DNA of 64,000 nt from Mesorhizobium denitrificans (GCF_003403035.1 NZ_QURN01000004.1:1-64000); one strand, 5' to 3'; counted from the first letter of the stretch, positions 14,733-24,668 are shown. The notes: generated by a model not told the origin, from the letters alone. Numbers and translations: made by a program.

Positions 14733-15962
14733 TTATGCTGTCCGATCCGCCAACCGAACCACATTATCACTCGGAACTGCCCCAACGTAGTCAGCCCATA
14801 CCTGCATTAGTGCTCTGCGTTTCTCCAGTGCATCGAGCCTGCGATATGCGCGCTCGGTTTCATCACCAACCTTGTGCGCCAACGCAGCCTCCGCCACGTC
14901 ACGTGGGAAATTGGTTTGGTCACCACACCAATCCCTGAATGAGCTTCTGAAGCCGTGAACCGTAATGTTCTCTGCCTTCATTCGGCGCAGCAGCATCAGC
15001 ATAGCCATGCTGGAAAGTGGGCGACCGTGCAGCATATCCTGTCGATTGCCCGGTCTTGGTTCACCGGCAAACGCGTACTCGCCACGCTCGTTTTCCTTGA
15101 GCATGGCCATGATTTCCAATGCCCGGTCTGATAGAGGAACCTTATGCTGCTGACCCGCTTTCATTCTCGCAGCGGGAATGGTCCAGACAGCCTTTTCCAG
15201 ATCGAATTCAGACCATTTTGCACCTATCACCTCGCCGGATCGCATTGCAGTGAGTATGGTGAACTCCAGCGCCCTGGCAGCCATTGCTTCTAGTTCTCGC
15301 AGGCGAACAACAAAGGCCGGGACCTCGTCATAAGGCAACGCCGGTTGATGTCCGCGCTGGAGCTTCTGTCGCTTGGGAAGCAGGTTCCGAAGGTTGCCAC
15401 GCCAGGCAGCAGGATTCTCACCCGATCTCCAGCCTTTGACTTTTGCGTATTCGAGCACCCGTTCGATACGCCCCCGAACACGCGACGCAGTTTCATTCTT
15501 GGTCACCCATATTGGAGAAAGTACCTTCAGCACATCCTCCACTTCAATCTCGGACACGCGCATCGAACGGATGTGAGAGCAGTATGTTTCGCCTAGCGTC
15601 TGCTCCCATTGGTAACGATGCTTGGAATTGCGCCATTCGGATTCGACCGACGCAATGTACTTTTCGGCACAGTCAGCAAAAGTTGGCTCAGCTTCCCGAT
15701 CGCGTTCGATTCGTGGATTGCGACCCTCTGCGACCGCAGTTCTACAATCACCCGCTTTCTGGCGTGCCTTGGCCAACGTGATTGAAGGATACCCACCCAG
15801 CCCCATTTCCTGACGCTTGCGATTCTGCGTCCACATAAAGACCCAGGACTTTGAACCACCTGGGGCTACGTCCAAATAAAGGCCACCGCCATCTGAAAGA
15901 CGCGTCTGTTTCGTCGCAGCCTTGACGGCTGTGTCTGTCAACCGGTTCAGCGTAAGAGCCAT
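14733..15962 (-). CDS. int: P4-type tyrosine integrase
   Basis: The 409-residue recombinase catalyses insertion and excision at the tRNA-Ala gene. The N-terminal DUF4102 domain (about 1-90, with LSDGGGLYL and GGYPSITLAKAR) is typical of P4-like integrases. It is followed by a SAM-like core-binding domain (about 95-190). The catalytic domain has Arg241 (TAMRSGEV), His336 and Arg339 (HGFRSSFRDW), His363 (LAHKVG) and the nucleophile Tyr373. All expected residues are present, so it looks functional. It is read in the same direction as the tRNA, 142 bp downstream of its 3' end. Confidence 0.93.
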   Translation of the reverse strand: MALTLNRLTDTAVKAATKQTRLSDGGGLYLDVAPGGSKSWVFMWTQNRKRQEMGLGGYPSITLAKARQKAGDCRTAVAEGRNPRIERDREAEPTFADCAEKYIASVESEWRNSKHRYQWEQTLGETYCSHIRSMRVSEIEVEDVLKVLSPIWVTKNETASRVRGRIERVLEYAKVKGWRSGENPAAWRGNLRNLLPKRQKLQRGHQPALPYDEVPAFVVRLRELEAMAARALEFTILTAMRSGEVIGAKWSEFDLEKAVWTIPAARMKAGQQHKVPLSDRALEIMAMLKENERGEYAFAGEPRPGNRQDMLHGRPLSSMAMLMLLRRMKAENITVHGFRSSFRDWCGDQTNFPRDVAEAALAHKVGDETERAYRRLDALEKRRALMQVWADYVGAVPSDNVVRLADRTA

Positions 15963-16103
15963 TAGCCCGTGCCCAACAATTTACCCAACAAAGTTTGTGG
16001 GATAATAGCGCACTATCGAACACTATGGGAACCGCAAACAGCGCAGATGCACTTGAATCTTCTACATTCTTGGAACTACGTGGGACGATGAAAAATGGTG
16101 GTT

Positions 16104-16179
<76 letters not shown>

Positions 16180-16299
16180 CACCGAAGGATGCGCGCATTT
16201 ATGTGCTAGGCAACATAGCTGTCAAGACACCGTCGAAGCATCGGGACTTGCCGCGATTGGCTCCAATAGCTACATGTCGCAGCATGTCTGGAGCGAAAC

Positions 16300-16593
16300 A
16301 TGATCCCGGTTATTAACACCCTGCTTTTTGTCCTGAATATCTATTGGTGGATTATCATTCTGTCGGTCATATTTTCATGGCTCTACGCGTTCAATGTCGT
16401 GAACTCGCGCAATCAGTTCGTCGGCATGATTGGCAATGCGCTGTTCCAGATGACGGAACCGGTTTTCCGCCCAATCCGCAACATGCTGCCAAGCCTCGGC
16501 ACCGTCGATATTTCGCCGCTGGTCGTGCTGGTGATCCTGTTCTTCCTCGAGCAGGTGCTGGTGCAGATCGCACTTTCCTATTCCGGACTGTGA
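16300..16593 (+). CDS. YggT-family membrane protein
   Basis: The 97-residue inner-membrane protein has two hydrophobic segments, about 5-28 and 70-92, flanking a short loop with FRPIRNMLPSLGTVDISPLV. That loop is the family signature. YggT proteins are linked to cell-envelope function and osmotic tolerance, but the mechanism is unknown. The next gene starts within its stop codon (GTGA overlap at 16590-16593), a pairing with DUF167 found in many proteobacteria. Confidence 0.88.
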   Translation: MIPVINTLLFVLNIYWWIIILSVIFSWLYAFNVVNSRNQFVGMIGNALFQMTEPVFRPIRNMLPSLGTVDISPLVVLVILFFLEQVLVQIALSYSGL

Positions 16594-16913
16594 GCGACTG
16601 GCTCCGATTGCATAAAGACGGAGTCGAGCTGACGGTTCGACTTACGCCGCGCTCATCCAGCAATAAGGTTGAGGGGCTTATCGCGAGCGCCGATGGCGCT
16701 CAGCACCTTTCGGCCCGCGTTCGCGCCGTTCCCGAAAAGGGCAAGGCGAACACCGCGCTCGAAGAACTGGTCGCCGAATGGCTTGGCGTGCCGAAGCGCA
16801 CAGTCTCGATTGTCAGCGGTTCAACGTCGCGCCTTAAAACGGTGATGGTAAATGGCGATCCGCGAGATTTGTCCGCGCGGATCGCTGCGCTGGCCCAACA
16901 GACCGCTGCCTGA
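16590..16913 (+). CDS. DUF167 (YggU) family protein
   Basis: The product has 107 residues from a GTG start that overlaps the yggT stop. It has the typical LTVRLTPRSSSNKVEG, followed by LSARVRAVPEKGKAN and the closing VSGSTSRLKTV. The family is small, cytoplasmic and of unknown function. A 7-bp stem (16903-16909/16914-16920) surrounds its stop codon and may help end transcription against the convergent ftsK. Confidence 0.85.
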   Translation: MSDWLRLHKDGVELTVRLTPRSSSNKVEGLIASADGAQHLSARVRAVPEKGKANTALEELVAEWLGVPKRTVSIVSGSTSRLKTVMVNGDPRDLSARIAALAQQTAA

Positions 16914-16925
16914 GCAGCGGCAGCT

Positions 16926-19592
16926 TTACATCTTGTCCTGTTCGGTAGGCACGAGGATCTCGCGCTTTCCAGCGTGATTTGCAGGACCGACGATACCTTC
17001 CTGCTCCATCCTCTCAATGATCGAAGCGGCCTTGTTATAGCCGACGCCGAGACGGCGCTGAATATAGCTGGTCGATGCCTTGCCATCGCGCAGCACAACC
17101 GAGACGGCCTGATCATACGGATCTTCGGAATCGTCGAAGTTGCCGCCACCTCCACCGCCGCCGCCCCGTGGCTGGTCGTCCTCATCGTCTTCATCGTCTT
17201 CGGTGATGGCGTCGAGATATTCCGGCACGCCCTGCGTCTTGAGATGCTTGACGACCTTTTCGACCTCATCATCCGAAACGAATGGCCCGTGCACGCGCTG
17301 GATACGGCCACCGCCTGCCATATAGAGCATGTCGCCCATGCCAAGCAGTTGTTCAGCGCCCTGCTCACCCAGAATGGTGCGGCTGTCGATCTTCGACGTG
17401 ACCTGGAAGGAAATACGCGTCGGGAAGTTGGCCTTGATCGTGCCGGTGATGACGTCGACCGATGGTCGCTGCGTAGCCATGATAACGTGGATGCCGGCCG
17501 CACGCGCCATCTGGGCAAGCCGCTGCACCGCGCCTTCAATGTCCTTGCCGGCTACCATCATGAGGTCGGCCATTTCGTCGATTATCACGACGATGTAGGG
17601 CATTGGCTTGAGGTCCAGCACTTCCGTTTCGTAGATAGCCTCGCCGGTCTGGCGGTCGAAGCCGGTCTGCACCGTGCGGCTGATCTGCTCCCCGCTCTTT
17701 TCCGCCTGCGCGACGCGCGCATTGAAACCATCGATGTTGCGCACGCCCACCTTGGACATTTTGCGGTAGCGATCTTCCATCTCGCGCACGGTCCATTTGA
17801 GCGCGACAACTGCCTTTTTCGGATCGGTCACGACCGGCGTCAGCAAATGCGGAATGCCGTCATAGACGGAAAGCTCCAGCATCTTGGGGTCGATCATGAT
17901 CAGGCGGCATTCTTCCGGCGTCATGCGATACAGCATGGACAGGATCATGGTGTTGATGGCCACGGACTTACCGGAGCCGGTCGTACCCGCGACCAGAACG
18001 TGAGGCATCTTGGCGATGTCGACGGTGACGGCCTCACCATTGATCGTCTTGCCAAGCGCAAGAGCAAGCTTCGCCTTGGTCTGCTCGAAATCACGGCTCG
18101 CGAGAAGTTCGCGCAGATACACCGTTTCACGGCTGGCGTTCGGAAGCTCGATGCCGATGGCATTACGCCCCGGCACAACGGCAACACGGCAGGCAATGGC
18201 GCTCATGGAGCGTGCTATGTCATCCGCGAGGCCAATGACGCGCGACGACTTAATGCCGGGCGCAGGCTCAAGCTCATACAGCGTCACGACAGGGCCGGGG
18301 CGAACCTGGATGATTTCGCCCTTAACGCCGAAATCTTCCAACACGCCTTCCAGCAGGCGCGCGTTCTGCTCCAGCGCGTCCTTTGATAGCGATGGATGTT
18401 TGACGACATTCTTCGGCTCGGCAAGGAAATGCAGAGACGGCATTTCAAACGTACCGCTGCCGAGCATCGATGTCTGCGCTTCGCGAACAACGCGATTGCC
18501 TTGCTGTGGTCGCGGCGCGGGCGTTGAAACCCGCGCTGAATCACTAGGACGACCCGACGTCTGCCCCGGCACGGACCGATAATTCTGCACGCGTGCATCC
18601 GGCGACGGCAGCGGCACCTCATAATCATCATCCATATCGAACGGCGGTGCGTCGTCCATATCGTCATCATCCGCAAAAACCTGCGGCTCGACACGACGCT
18701 CGCTCACCATCTGGGCGAAGAATTCAGGTTCAACACGCGCGCGGCCATGCGGGCTGACGCGCATTTCTTCCATCTCGGCAAGTTCGACCTGTTCCGCCGC
18801 GCGACGCCAGCCGCCACGACGCTCAAAATCGCCCGGCTGCGCATGGGACGCGAAGCGACGACGGAAGAAGTGCTGCGCAGACAGCCACCAATGCGTTACC
18901 GCGCCGAGGAAAGCGAAGCTGAATCCGTCGTCTTCATCCTCGTCGCCATCCTCCATTGCGGGCTGGCCGGCATGGCGCATCGGCAATTCGGCCTTCTTCT
19001 CCTGCTTCGGCTCTGGACCGCGAGCGATGATCGCCGACGCGTAGCTGAACGCAACAAGCGCAGGCATTAGCAGAACAAGGGCCACGATTGCGCCCTTCCA
19101 TCCGCTTGGATAGGCACCGATAAAGAGCGAAGGCAGCTTAAGCACCATATCGCCGAATACCCCGCCAAGACCTGTAGGCAACGGCCAGGTGGGCGGCGGC
19201 GTGAAGCATCCCGCGATGCCCGCGAACAAAACGGATGCGCCAAACCACGCCAGCGCACGCTTGCCGACGCGGTCAATGCGCGTGGCGGTGGCGAGGAAGA
19301 GAGCCCAGATGACCGCCGGAACCAATGCTGCGACGGAAGACAGGCCATAAAACTGGATTGCGAGATCGGAAAACACTGCGCCGGGATAACCCATCGCATT
19401 GGTTACTTCGTTTCCGGTTGCGTGGCTGAAGCTCGGATCAGCAACATTCCACGTCGCCATAGCCGCGAGGCAGAACGCAATGACCATCAAAAGCGCCAAC
19501 CCGGCAACGCGGCCAGCCTGTCGCTTCAGAAATGAGCGGAAACCAAAGCCCTGGTCTTCGAGAGCCATGGATGAAGAGGAACCTGAACGCAT
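16926..19592 (-). CDS. ftsK: DNA translocase FtsK
   Basis: The product is 888 residues from the ATG at 19592. A GTG at 19655 would add 21 residues. FtsK is anchored at the septum and pumps chromosome dimers so that XerCD can resolve them at dif. Four or so membrane segments lie in the first 190 residues. An acidic, Pro-rich linker (about 190-360) follows. The motor has Walker A GTTGSGKS at about 540 and Walker [12 protein letters not shown]. The C-terminal gamma winged helix ([21 protein letters not shown]) reads polar KOPS sites. Just before gamma lies a short Asp/Glu then Gly-rich stretch. Confidence 0.93.
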   Translation of the reverse strand: MRSGSSSSMALEDQGFGFRSFLKRQAGRVAGLALLMVIAFCLAAMATWNVADPSFSHATGNEVTNAMGYPGAVFSDLAIQFYGLSSVAALVPAVIWALFLATATRIDRVGKRALAWFGASVLFAGIAGCFTPPPTWPLPTGLGGVFGDMVLKLPSLFIGAYPSGWKGAIVALVLLMPALVAFSYASAIIARGPEPKQEKKAELPMRHAGQPAMEDGDEDEDDGFSFAFLGAVTHWWLSAQHFFRRRFASHAQPGDFERRGGWRRAAEQVELAEMEEMRVSPHGRARVEPEFFAQMVSERRVEPQVFADDDDMDDAPPFDMDDDYEVPLPSPDARVQNYRSVPGQTSGRPSDSARVSTPAPRPQQGNRVVREAQTSMLGSGTFEMPSLHFLAEPKNVVKHPSLSKDALEQNARLLEGVLEDFGVKGEIIQVRPGPVVTLYELEPAPGIKSSRVIGLADDIARSMSAIACRVAVVPGRNAIGIELPNASRETVYLRELLASRDFEQTKAKLALALGKTINGEAVTVDIAKMPHVLVAGTTGSGKSVAINTMILSMLYRMTPEECRLIMIDPKMLELSVYDGIPHLLTPVVTDPKKAVVALKWTVREMEDRYRKMSKVGVRNIDGFNARVAQAEKSGEQISRTVQTGFDRQTGEAIYETEVLDLKPMPYIVVIIDEMADLMMVAGKDIEGAVQRLAQMARAAGIHVIMATQRPSVDVITGTIKANFPTRISFQVTSKIDSRTILGEQGAEQLLGMGDMLYMAGGGRIQRVHGPFVSDDEVEKVVKHLKTQGVPEYLDAITEDDEDDEDDQPRGGGGGGGGNFDDSEDPYDQAVSVVLRDGKASTSYIQRRLGVGYNKAASIIERMEQEGIVGPANHAGKREILVPTEQDKM

Positions 19593-19714
19593 ACCCTGCA
19601 AAACCCCGTCTCTGTGCCCCGCCCACAGATAGCGGGCAGGCAGATTCGCGCTCACACTATTAGGGTCTTGGTAAAGGCTGGATTAACCATAGAGCGTTTC
19701 GACAACATTCCGCG

Positions 19715-19746
19715 AAAACAAGAAAGACCCGGCACGAGGCCGGGTC
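19715..19746 (-). terminator. Rho-independent terminator after amtB
   Basis: An 8-bp stem GACCCGGC/GCCGGGTC (19726-19733/19739-19746) with a 5-nt loop is followed on the minus strand by TTTCTTGTTTT. It lies 50 bp downstream of the amtB stop. Confidence 0.75.
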
Positions 19747-19795
19747 AGTGTGCAGGAAATGGTGGCGCGGCGTATCCGTCGCGCCGGTAAAAGTC

Positions 19796-21172
19796 CTAGG
19801 AGTGATATGCCACTTCGCCATGCGAGGTGAGATCGAGACCCTGACGTTCTGCCTCTTCGGTAGGACGCAGGCCAATAATCGCATCGACGATCTTATAGAA
19901 GATCGCTGACCCGATGCCGCACCATACGACGGTGATGACAACAGCCGTGAGCTGGACCAGGAACTGCGCGCCGATCGAGTAATCTTCAGCACCGGTGCCG
20001 CCAAGCGACGGAGCGGTGAAGATGCCGGTGCCGAGCGCGCCAATGATGCCGCCGATGCCATGCACGCCGAAAACGTCGAGCGAGTCGTCATAGCCCATCT
20101 TGTGTTTCACGACCGCCACGAAGAAGTAGCAGACACCCGAAGCGAGAGCACCGAGCACGATGGCCCCGATTGGACCAACAGTACCGCAAGCGGGCGTAAC
20201 AGCAACCAGACCTGCGACAAGACCCGACGCAGCACCGAGCATGGACGCCTTGCCGCGCAGAACCGCTTCAAGAACCGACCAGGCGATGATCGCACCCGCC
20301 GTCGCGGTGAAGGTGTTGATCATGGCCAGAGCGGCGCCACCATTGGCTTCCAGATTGGAACCGGCGTTGAAGCCGAACCAGCCTACCCACAGGATCGAAG
20401 CGCCGACCATGGTGAGTGTCATTGAGTGAGGCGCCATATTGTCCTTGCCGTAACCAACGCGCTTGCCGACAAAAATAGCGCCGACGAGAGCTGCGATACC
20501 AGCGTTGATGTGAACGACAGTGCCGCCTGCAAAGTCCAGCGCGCCCATTTTAAAGATGTAGCCATTCGCATCCCAAACCATGTGCGCGATCGGGAAATAG
20601 ACGAATGTGACCCACAGTATCGTGAACAGCACGACTGCAGAGAACTTGATGCGTTCCGCGAACGCTCCAACGATCAGCGCAGGCGTGATCACCGCGAAGG
20701 TCATTTGGAAACAGATGAAGACGTATTCAGGCAGCACGTAACCGGCGCTGAACGTCGAAGCGGTCGAGTCTTTCGTAACGCCAACGAGGAACGCCTTGCC
20801 CAGACCGCCCCAGAACGGCCCGGTGCCGCCGCCAAAAGCCATCGAGTAGCCGTACACAACCCAAACAACCATGACTACGGCAGCGATCATGGTGCACTGC
20901 ATGAGAACGGAAAGCATGTTCTTGGCGCGAACCAGACCGCCATAGAAGAGCGCCAGGCCTGGCAAGGTCATGAAAAGCACCAACACGGTGGACGCCATCA
21001 TCCAGGCGGCATCGCCCTTATCCATAACAGGGGCAGGCGCTGCCGCTGCTGCATCAGCCGCCGCCGGAGCAGCATCTTGTGCGAAGGCGGCAACGGTTCC
21101 CATCGCTGCCAGGCCGAGCGCGCCGAGGAGCGCCGTGCGCGCACCTTTCCTGAGTGTCGTATTCATTGTCAT
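19796..21172 (-). CDS. amtB: Ammonium transporter AmtB
   Basis: The 458-residue inner-membrane channel conducts ammonia/ammonium. A signal-peptide-like N-terminus ends near AAFAQDAAP and is followed by an Ala/Pro-rich linker. About eleven membrane helices follow, with family motifs such as DFAGGTVVHINAGIAALVGA and the FGVHGIGGIIGALGTG region. The ATG at 21172 is preceded by GGAGAG, so I prefer it to the upstream frame extension. The gene follows glnK by 32 bp and shares its sigma-54 promoter. GlnK blocks AmtB when nitrogen is plentiful. Confidence 0.93.
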   Translation of the reverse strand: MTMNTTLRKGARTALLGALGLAAMGTVAAFAQDAAPAAADAAAAAPAPVMDKGDAAWMMASTVLVLFMTLPGLALFYGGLVRAKNMLSVLMQCTMIAAVVMVVWVVYGYSMAFGGGTGPFWGGLGKAFLVGVTKDSTASTFSAGYVLPEYVFICFQMTFAVITPALIVGAFAERIKFSAVVLFTILWVTFVYFPIAHMVWDANGYIFKMGALDFAGGTVVHINAGIAALVGAIFVGKRVGYGKDNMAPHSMTLTMVGASILWVGWFGFNAGSNLEANGGAALAMINTFTATAGAIIAWSVLEAVLRGKASMLGAASGLVAGLVAVTPACGTVGPIGAIVLGALASGVCYFFVAVVKHKMGYDDSLDVFGVHGIGGIIGALGTGIFTAPSLGGTGAEDYSIGAQFLVQLTAVVITVVWCGIGSAIFYKIVDAIIGLRPTEEAERQGLDLTSHGEVAYHS

Positions 21173-21204
21173 TGAACTCTCCTGAGAATCACTTGAACGA
21201 CGGC

Positions 21205-21543
21205 TCAAAGCGCGTCTGTGTCGGTTTCGCCGGTGCGGATGCGCACGGCCTGATCGATGCCGAAGACAAAGATTTTGCCATCGCCGATCTGGCCGGTTTT
21301 GGCGGAGATCGCGATTGCGTCGACCGCCTTGTCCACGAGGTCGGCGGCAACAGCGATTTCAATCTTGATTTTGGGAAGGAAGCTGACGGCGTATTCTGCG
21401 CCGCGATAGATTTCCGTATGACCTTTCTGACGCCCGTAGCCTTTGACTTCGGTGACGGTCAGGCCCTGAATGCCGACATTGGTGAGCGCTTCACGCACCT
21501 CGTCAAGCTTGAACGGCTTGATGATTGCCATCACGATTTTCAT
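21205..21543 (-). CDS. glnK: Nitrogen regulatory PII protein GlnK
   Basis: The 112-residue trimeric signal protein senses 2-oxoglutarate and ATP/ADP and is uridylylated by GlnD at Tyr51 in the T-loop (KGHTEIYRGAEY). The sequence is full length, with the C-terminal signature GDGKIFVFGIDQAVRIRTGE. Its pairing with amtB is the usual bacterial arrangement. A sigma-54 promoter about 80 bp upstream indicates control by NtrC. Confidence 0.94.
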   Translation of the reverse strand: MKIVMAIIKPFKLDEVREALTNVGIQGLTVTEVKGYGRQKGHTEIYRGAEYAVSFLPKIKIEIAVAADLVDKAVDAIAISAKTGQIGDGKIFVFGIDQAVRIRTGETDTDAL

Positions 21544-21623
21544 GAAGAGTTACCCTCTGCTTTTGCGGTCCCCGCATTTGCTCCGAACATCACCGGAGCA
21601 GCCCGGCGACTGCACCAAAGGAT

Positions 21624-21638
21624 TCAAGTCCTGTGCCA
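21624..21638 (-). promoter_or_regulatory. Sigma-54 (-24/-12) promoter of glnK-amtB
   Basis: On the minus strand the sequence reads TGGCAC-AGGAC-TTGA. It matches the TGGCAC-N5-TTGC consensus except for the last base. It lies 81 bp before the glnK start, which fits nitrogen-limitation control. Clear NtrC dyads were not identified. Confidence 0.75.
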
Positions 21639-21767
21639 ATTCGCCGGGAGCGAGCAAAAAACGCTGAAAAGAAAGGGAAAATTTATGAGATTATCGACCG
21701 CAGCCGGAATGCACCCACACCCACCACACCTGAGATGAACAAATTATATGCAATGCACAAGAATTGC

Positions 21768-22640
21768 CTAATTATTAGGCTTACGCTTTAGCCGGATGAG
21801 CCCTTCCTGCGCCACGGAAGCTATCAATGTTCCGCTGCGCGAATAGAGCGAACCACGCGTGAAGCCACGCCCGCCGGAGGTCGAAGGACTGTCCTGTGTG
21901 TAGAGGATCCAGTCGTCAAGCGGATCTTCGCGGTGAAACCACATGGCATGATCGAGGCTGGCGGCCTGAATGTCCTGATCGAAAATCGCCCGACCATGCG
22001 CAAAAGTAGACGTGTCCAGGAGAGTCATGTCTGACATGTAGCTCAGCAGCACACGGCGCATCGCCGGATCATCGGGGGGAGTTGCAGCAAAGCGAACCCA
22101 GACATGCTGCACCGGCTTCAGCTTTTCGCGACTGGTATAGTGCTCGACGATGACCGGCCTGACCTCAATGGGCCGCTCCCGCGCCCAATATTTGCGAACT
22201 ACCTCCGGCACGCCATCACCAAGCCTCTCCAGAAGCTCGCGCTGGCCAGCGAGCTGCTCCGGCTGCGGCACATCCGGCATTGCTACCTGATGGTCAAGCC
22301 CGCTCTCAGGCTTTTGAAAAGAAGCTTCCAGCGAAAAAATCGCCTTGCCGTGTTGGGTCGCCACGACGCGGCGTGTGGTGAACGATCCGCCATCACGAAT
22401 ACGATCTACCGAATAAACGATGGGCGCGTTGGGATCGCCACCAAGCATGAAATAGCCATGCAGCGAGTGCGCGAGCCGTGTTGGCTCTACGGTGCGCTGC
22501 GCGGCTACAAGCGCCTGTGCGATGGTCTGACCGCCGAAAACACGCTGCCAGGAGGTGTGCGCGCTGCGCCCTTTGAAAACATTCTCCTCAATCTTCTCCA
22601 GATTCAGGAGATCGAGCAACGCATCGAAAACAGCAGACAT
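21768..22640 (-). CDS. tesB: Acyl-CoA thioesterase II
   Basis: The 290-residue double hot-dog enzyme hydrolyses medium- and long-chain acyl-CoA to free acid and CoA in the cytoplasm. Typical segments are RVFGGQTIAQALVAAQRTV near the N-terminus, LHGYFMLGGDPNAPIVY, and the C-terminal catalytic part QAASLDHAMWFHR with LYTQDSPSTSGGRGFTRG. The start at 22640 is preceded by AGAGG and matches the family's usual N-terminus. It is divergent from the UbiH-type gene. Confidence 0.9.
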   Translation of the reverse strand: MSAVFDALLDLLNLEKIEENVFKGRSAHTSWQRVFGGQTIAQALVAAQRTVEPTRLAHSLHGYFMLGGDPNAPIVYSVDRIRDGGSFTTRRVVATQHGKAIFSLEASFQKPESGLDHQVAMPDVPQPEQLAGQRELLERLGDGVPEVVRKYWARERPIEVRPVIVEHYTSREKLKPVQHVWVRFAATPPDDPAMRRVLLSYMSDMTLLDTSTFAHGRAIFDQDIQAASLDHAMWFHREDPLDDWILYTQDSPSTSGGRGFTRGSLYSRSGTLIASVAQEGLIRLKRKPNN

Positions 22641-22728
22641 CGCGACAGACCTCTGGTCAGGCAAGTTTCTTTTCGCTGCATGCGTTTCCGACAGGCAGCA
22701 TCGCGCGTCAACCCGCAGCGCAGCAGAA

Positions 22729-22793
22729 CTATGGTGCTATGCGCGCATTGACGCACTTTGCGCATGCGACACTATTTGGCTATGGCGCTATGC
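22729..22793. repeat. Pair of 14-bp direct repeats in a divergent promoter region
   Basis: CTATGGTGCTATGC (22729-22742) and CTATGGCGCTATGC (22780-22793) differ at one base and start 51 bp apart, in the spacer between tesB and the UbiH-type gene. Each unit itself contains GCTATG-like sub-repeats. They may be regulator sites. Confidence 0.5.
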
Positions 22794-22820
22794 TATTATT
22801 CAAATGGCGCTCATAACTGG

Positions 22821-24071
22821 ATGAACCATATGCCCGTTGCAACGAAGGATGGCTCTGGCAATCTCGATATTCTGATTGCGGGCGCAGGCTATGTCGGGCT
22901 GGCAGCCGCCGTCGCTATCAAATCCTCGCGTCCGAATCTGAGCATAGCGGTTGTCGATGCGGCTCCTGCGGGTGTCTGGCAAAAAGATGGCCGCTGCTCG
23001 GCAATCGCTGCCGCGGCTTCAAGGATGCTTGCGCAACTCGAATGCTGGGACGAAATCGCGCCCGTGGCCCAAGCTATTACCGACATGATCGTGACCGACT
23101 CGCGCACCAGCGATCCTGTGCGGCCGGTCTTTCTGACATTCGATGGTGAGGTTGAACCCGGCGAGCCCTTTGCGCACATGGTGCCGAACACCGCGTTGAA
23201 CGGCGCGCTGCGCAAGCAAGCCGCCGCCCTCGGGATCGATATTCTTGAAGGTGTGGCGGTCAGTTCATTCGATCAGGGACTGTCTGGCCTGACCGTTCAC
23301 CTCGCGGACGGCGTCGCGCTCAAGACCAAGCTGCTGATCGCGGCAGATGGCGTGCGCTCGAAACTGCGCGACATGGCCGGCATCAAAACTGTGCATTGGG
23401 ACTACGGACAGTCCGGCATCGTGTGCACCATCGCGCATGAACGGCCGCATAACGGCCGCGCGGAAGAGCATTTTCTGCCCGCTGGCCCATTCGCAATTCT
23501 GCCGCTCAAGGGCAATCGATCGTCCATCGTCTGGACCGAACGCACCGCCGATGCGGACCGCATTGTCGCCGCGGATGATTTCGTTTTCGAGAGCGAGCTG
23601 GAAATGCGCTTCGGCCTCAAGCTCGGAGAAATCCGCGCGGAGACAAAGCCGCGCGCTTGGCCGCTTGGCCTGACCCTCGCACGCGAATTTATTGCCCCGC
23701 GCTTTGCCCTGGCGGGCGACGCCGCACACGGCATTCACCCCATTGCCGGGCAGGGTTTGAATCTTGGGCTGAAGGATGTCGCCGCGCTGGCCGAGGTGAT
23801 TGTGGACGCCGACCGGCTGGGACAGGACATTGGCGCGTTCGATGTGCTGGAGCGCTATCAGATGTGGCGGCGCTTCGACACCTGGCAGATGGGCGTGACC
23901 ACCGACGTGCTGAACCGGCTGTTCTCGAATGACTTCGGACCATTGCGGGCGTTGCGAGATATTGGCCTCGGACTGGTCGAGAGGGCGCCGCATCTGAAGA
24001 ATTTCTTCATCAAGCAGGCCTCCGGCTTGGCTGGACCCGCGCCAAAGTTGCTGCGCGGAGAAGCGATCTAG
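22821..24071 (+). CDS. UbiH/COQ6-family FAD-dependent hydroxylase
   Basis: The 416-residue flavoprotein monooxygenase probably hydroxylates a ring position during ubiquinone synthesis at the membrane. The dinucleotide-binding fold is at the N-terminus (ILIAGAGYVGLAAAVA). The second FAD motif is near the C-terminus (FALAGDAAHGIHPIAGQGLN), followed by the family GLKDVAALAEVI. The start at 22821 is chosen because the fold begins shortly after. The frame runs further upstream without support. Which ring carbon it modifies (UbiH, UbiF or a broad UbiL/M type) cannot be told. Confidence 0.85.
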   Translation: MNHMPVATKDGSGNLDILIAGAGYVGLAAAVAIKSSRPNLSIAVVDAAPAGVWQKDGRCSAIAAAASRMLAQLECWDEIAPVAQAITDMIVTDSRTSDPVRPVFLTFDGEVEPGEPFAHMVPNTALNGALRKQAAALGIDILEGVAVSSFDQGLSGLTVHLADGVALKTKLLIAADGVRSKLRDMAGIKTVHWDYGQSGIVCTIAHERPHNGRAEEHFLPAGPFAILPLKGNRSSIVWTERTADADRIVAADDFVFESELEMRFGLKLGEIRAETKPRAWPLGLTLAREFIAPRFALAGDAAHGIHPIAGQGLNLGLKDVAALAEVIVDADRLGQDIGAFDVLERYQMWRRFDTWQMGVTTDVLNRLFSNDFGPLRALRDIGLGLVERAPHLKNFFIKQASGLAGPAPKLLRGEAI

Positions 24072-24110
24072 GCGCTTGCATCTGCAGCCATCGCCGTCGA
24101 TAAATCACAC

Positions 24111-24572
24111 ATGTCTCTTCAATCCGTTCGCGCCTTCTTCGCAGCCAATGCTCCCGACATCGACGTCATAGTGACCGAGCAAAGTTCGGCCACGGTGGCG
24201 CTGGCGGCTGAGGCACATGGCGTTGAGCCGGCGCAAATCGCCAAGACGATTTGCCTGCGCGTCGGCGACCAAATTCTGCTTGTTGTGGCGGCAGGCACAG
24301 CGCGCCTGGACAATCGCAAATTCAAGGATCGCTTCAGCGGCAAACCACGAATGCTGGACGCCGACGAAGTCGTGGCCGCAACCAGCCACCCGGTCGGCGG
24401 TGTTTGTCCGTTCGGCCTGCCGACAAAGCTGCCTGTCTACTGCGACGAATCGCTTCGCCGCTTTGCAGAAGTGGTTCCCGCAGCCGGAGCAACCAACGCG
24501 GCAGTGCACATTGCACCAGGCCGCATGGTGGAATTGACCAGCGCGCAATGGGTTGACGTCTGCCAATCCTGA
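24111..24572 (+). CDS. YbaK/EbsC-type aminoacyl-tRNA deacylase
   Basis: The 153-residue protein belongs to the YbaK/ProX editing superfamily, which hydrolyses mischarged tRNA such as Cys-tRNA-Pro or Ala-tRNA-Pro. It has the expected QIAKTICLRVGDQILLVV strand-helix and the catalytic-lysine region KFKDRF. The loop SHPVGGVCPFGLP near residue 93 is the family's substrate loop. It follows the UbiH-type gene by 39 bp. The amino acid specificity is not predictable. Confidence 0.83.
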   Translation: MSLQSVRAFFAANAPDIDVIVTEQSSATVALAAEAHGVEPAQIAKTICLRVGDQILLVVAAGTARLDNRKFKDRFSGKPRMLDADEVVAATSHPVGGVCPFGLPTKLPVYCDESLRRFAEVVPAAGATNAAVHIAPGRMVELTSAQWVDVCQS

Positions 24573-24668
24573 TTCTGCAACCCGGCATTCCCGAATGCGT
24601 TGTGTGATCTAGATTGCAACCAGTGTGTTGCTATAGTTCGATATCTGCAATCAAAACGGGAGAACGTC

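Larger units (their letters stand above)
443..16103 (-). mobile_element. Prophage/phage-like genomic island integrated at tRNA-Ala (partial)
   Basis: The island carries an integrase next to the tRNA 3' end, an HTH regulator, replication-type genes, a block of small cargo genes and two virion-type proteins. Nearly all are on the minus strand with ATGA or TGATG overlaps. The right boundary is the tRNA 3' end at 16104. I found no second copy of the tRNA 3' sequence between 1 and 16103, so the left attachment site must be beyond the window or lost. Head, portal, terminase and lysis genes are not seen here. Confidence 0.75.

Noticed and set aside
16974-18386. 470-codon open frame on the plus strand
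   Set aside because: It is antisense to ftsK. It is His/Asp/Arg-rich and without recognisable domains, as expected for a mirrored frame.
20426-21175. 249-codon open frame on the plus strand
   Set aside because: It is antisense to amtB. The composition is rich in His, Arg and Asp and typical of a shadow frame.
22758-22820. N-terminal extension of the UbiH-type protein
   Set aside because: The extra codons have no ribosome-binding site, overlap the promoter-side direct repeats and precede the conserved FAD fold by too much.
24616-24631. GCAAC-N6-GTTGC as an OhrR operator for osmC
   Set aside because: It does not match the TACAATT-type OhrR site, and no ohrR gene is adjacent. It is kept only as a minor note in the gene entry.
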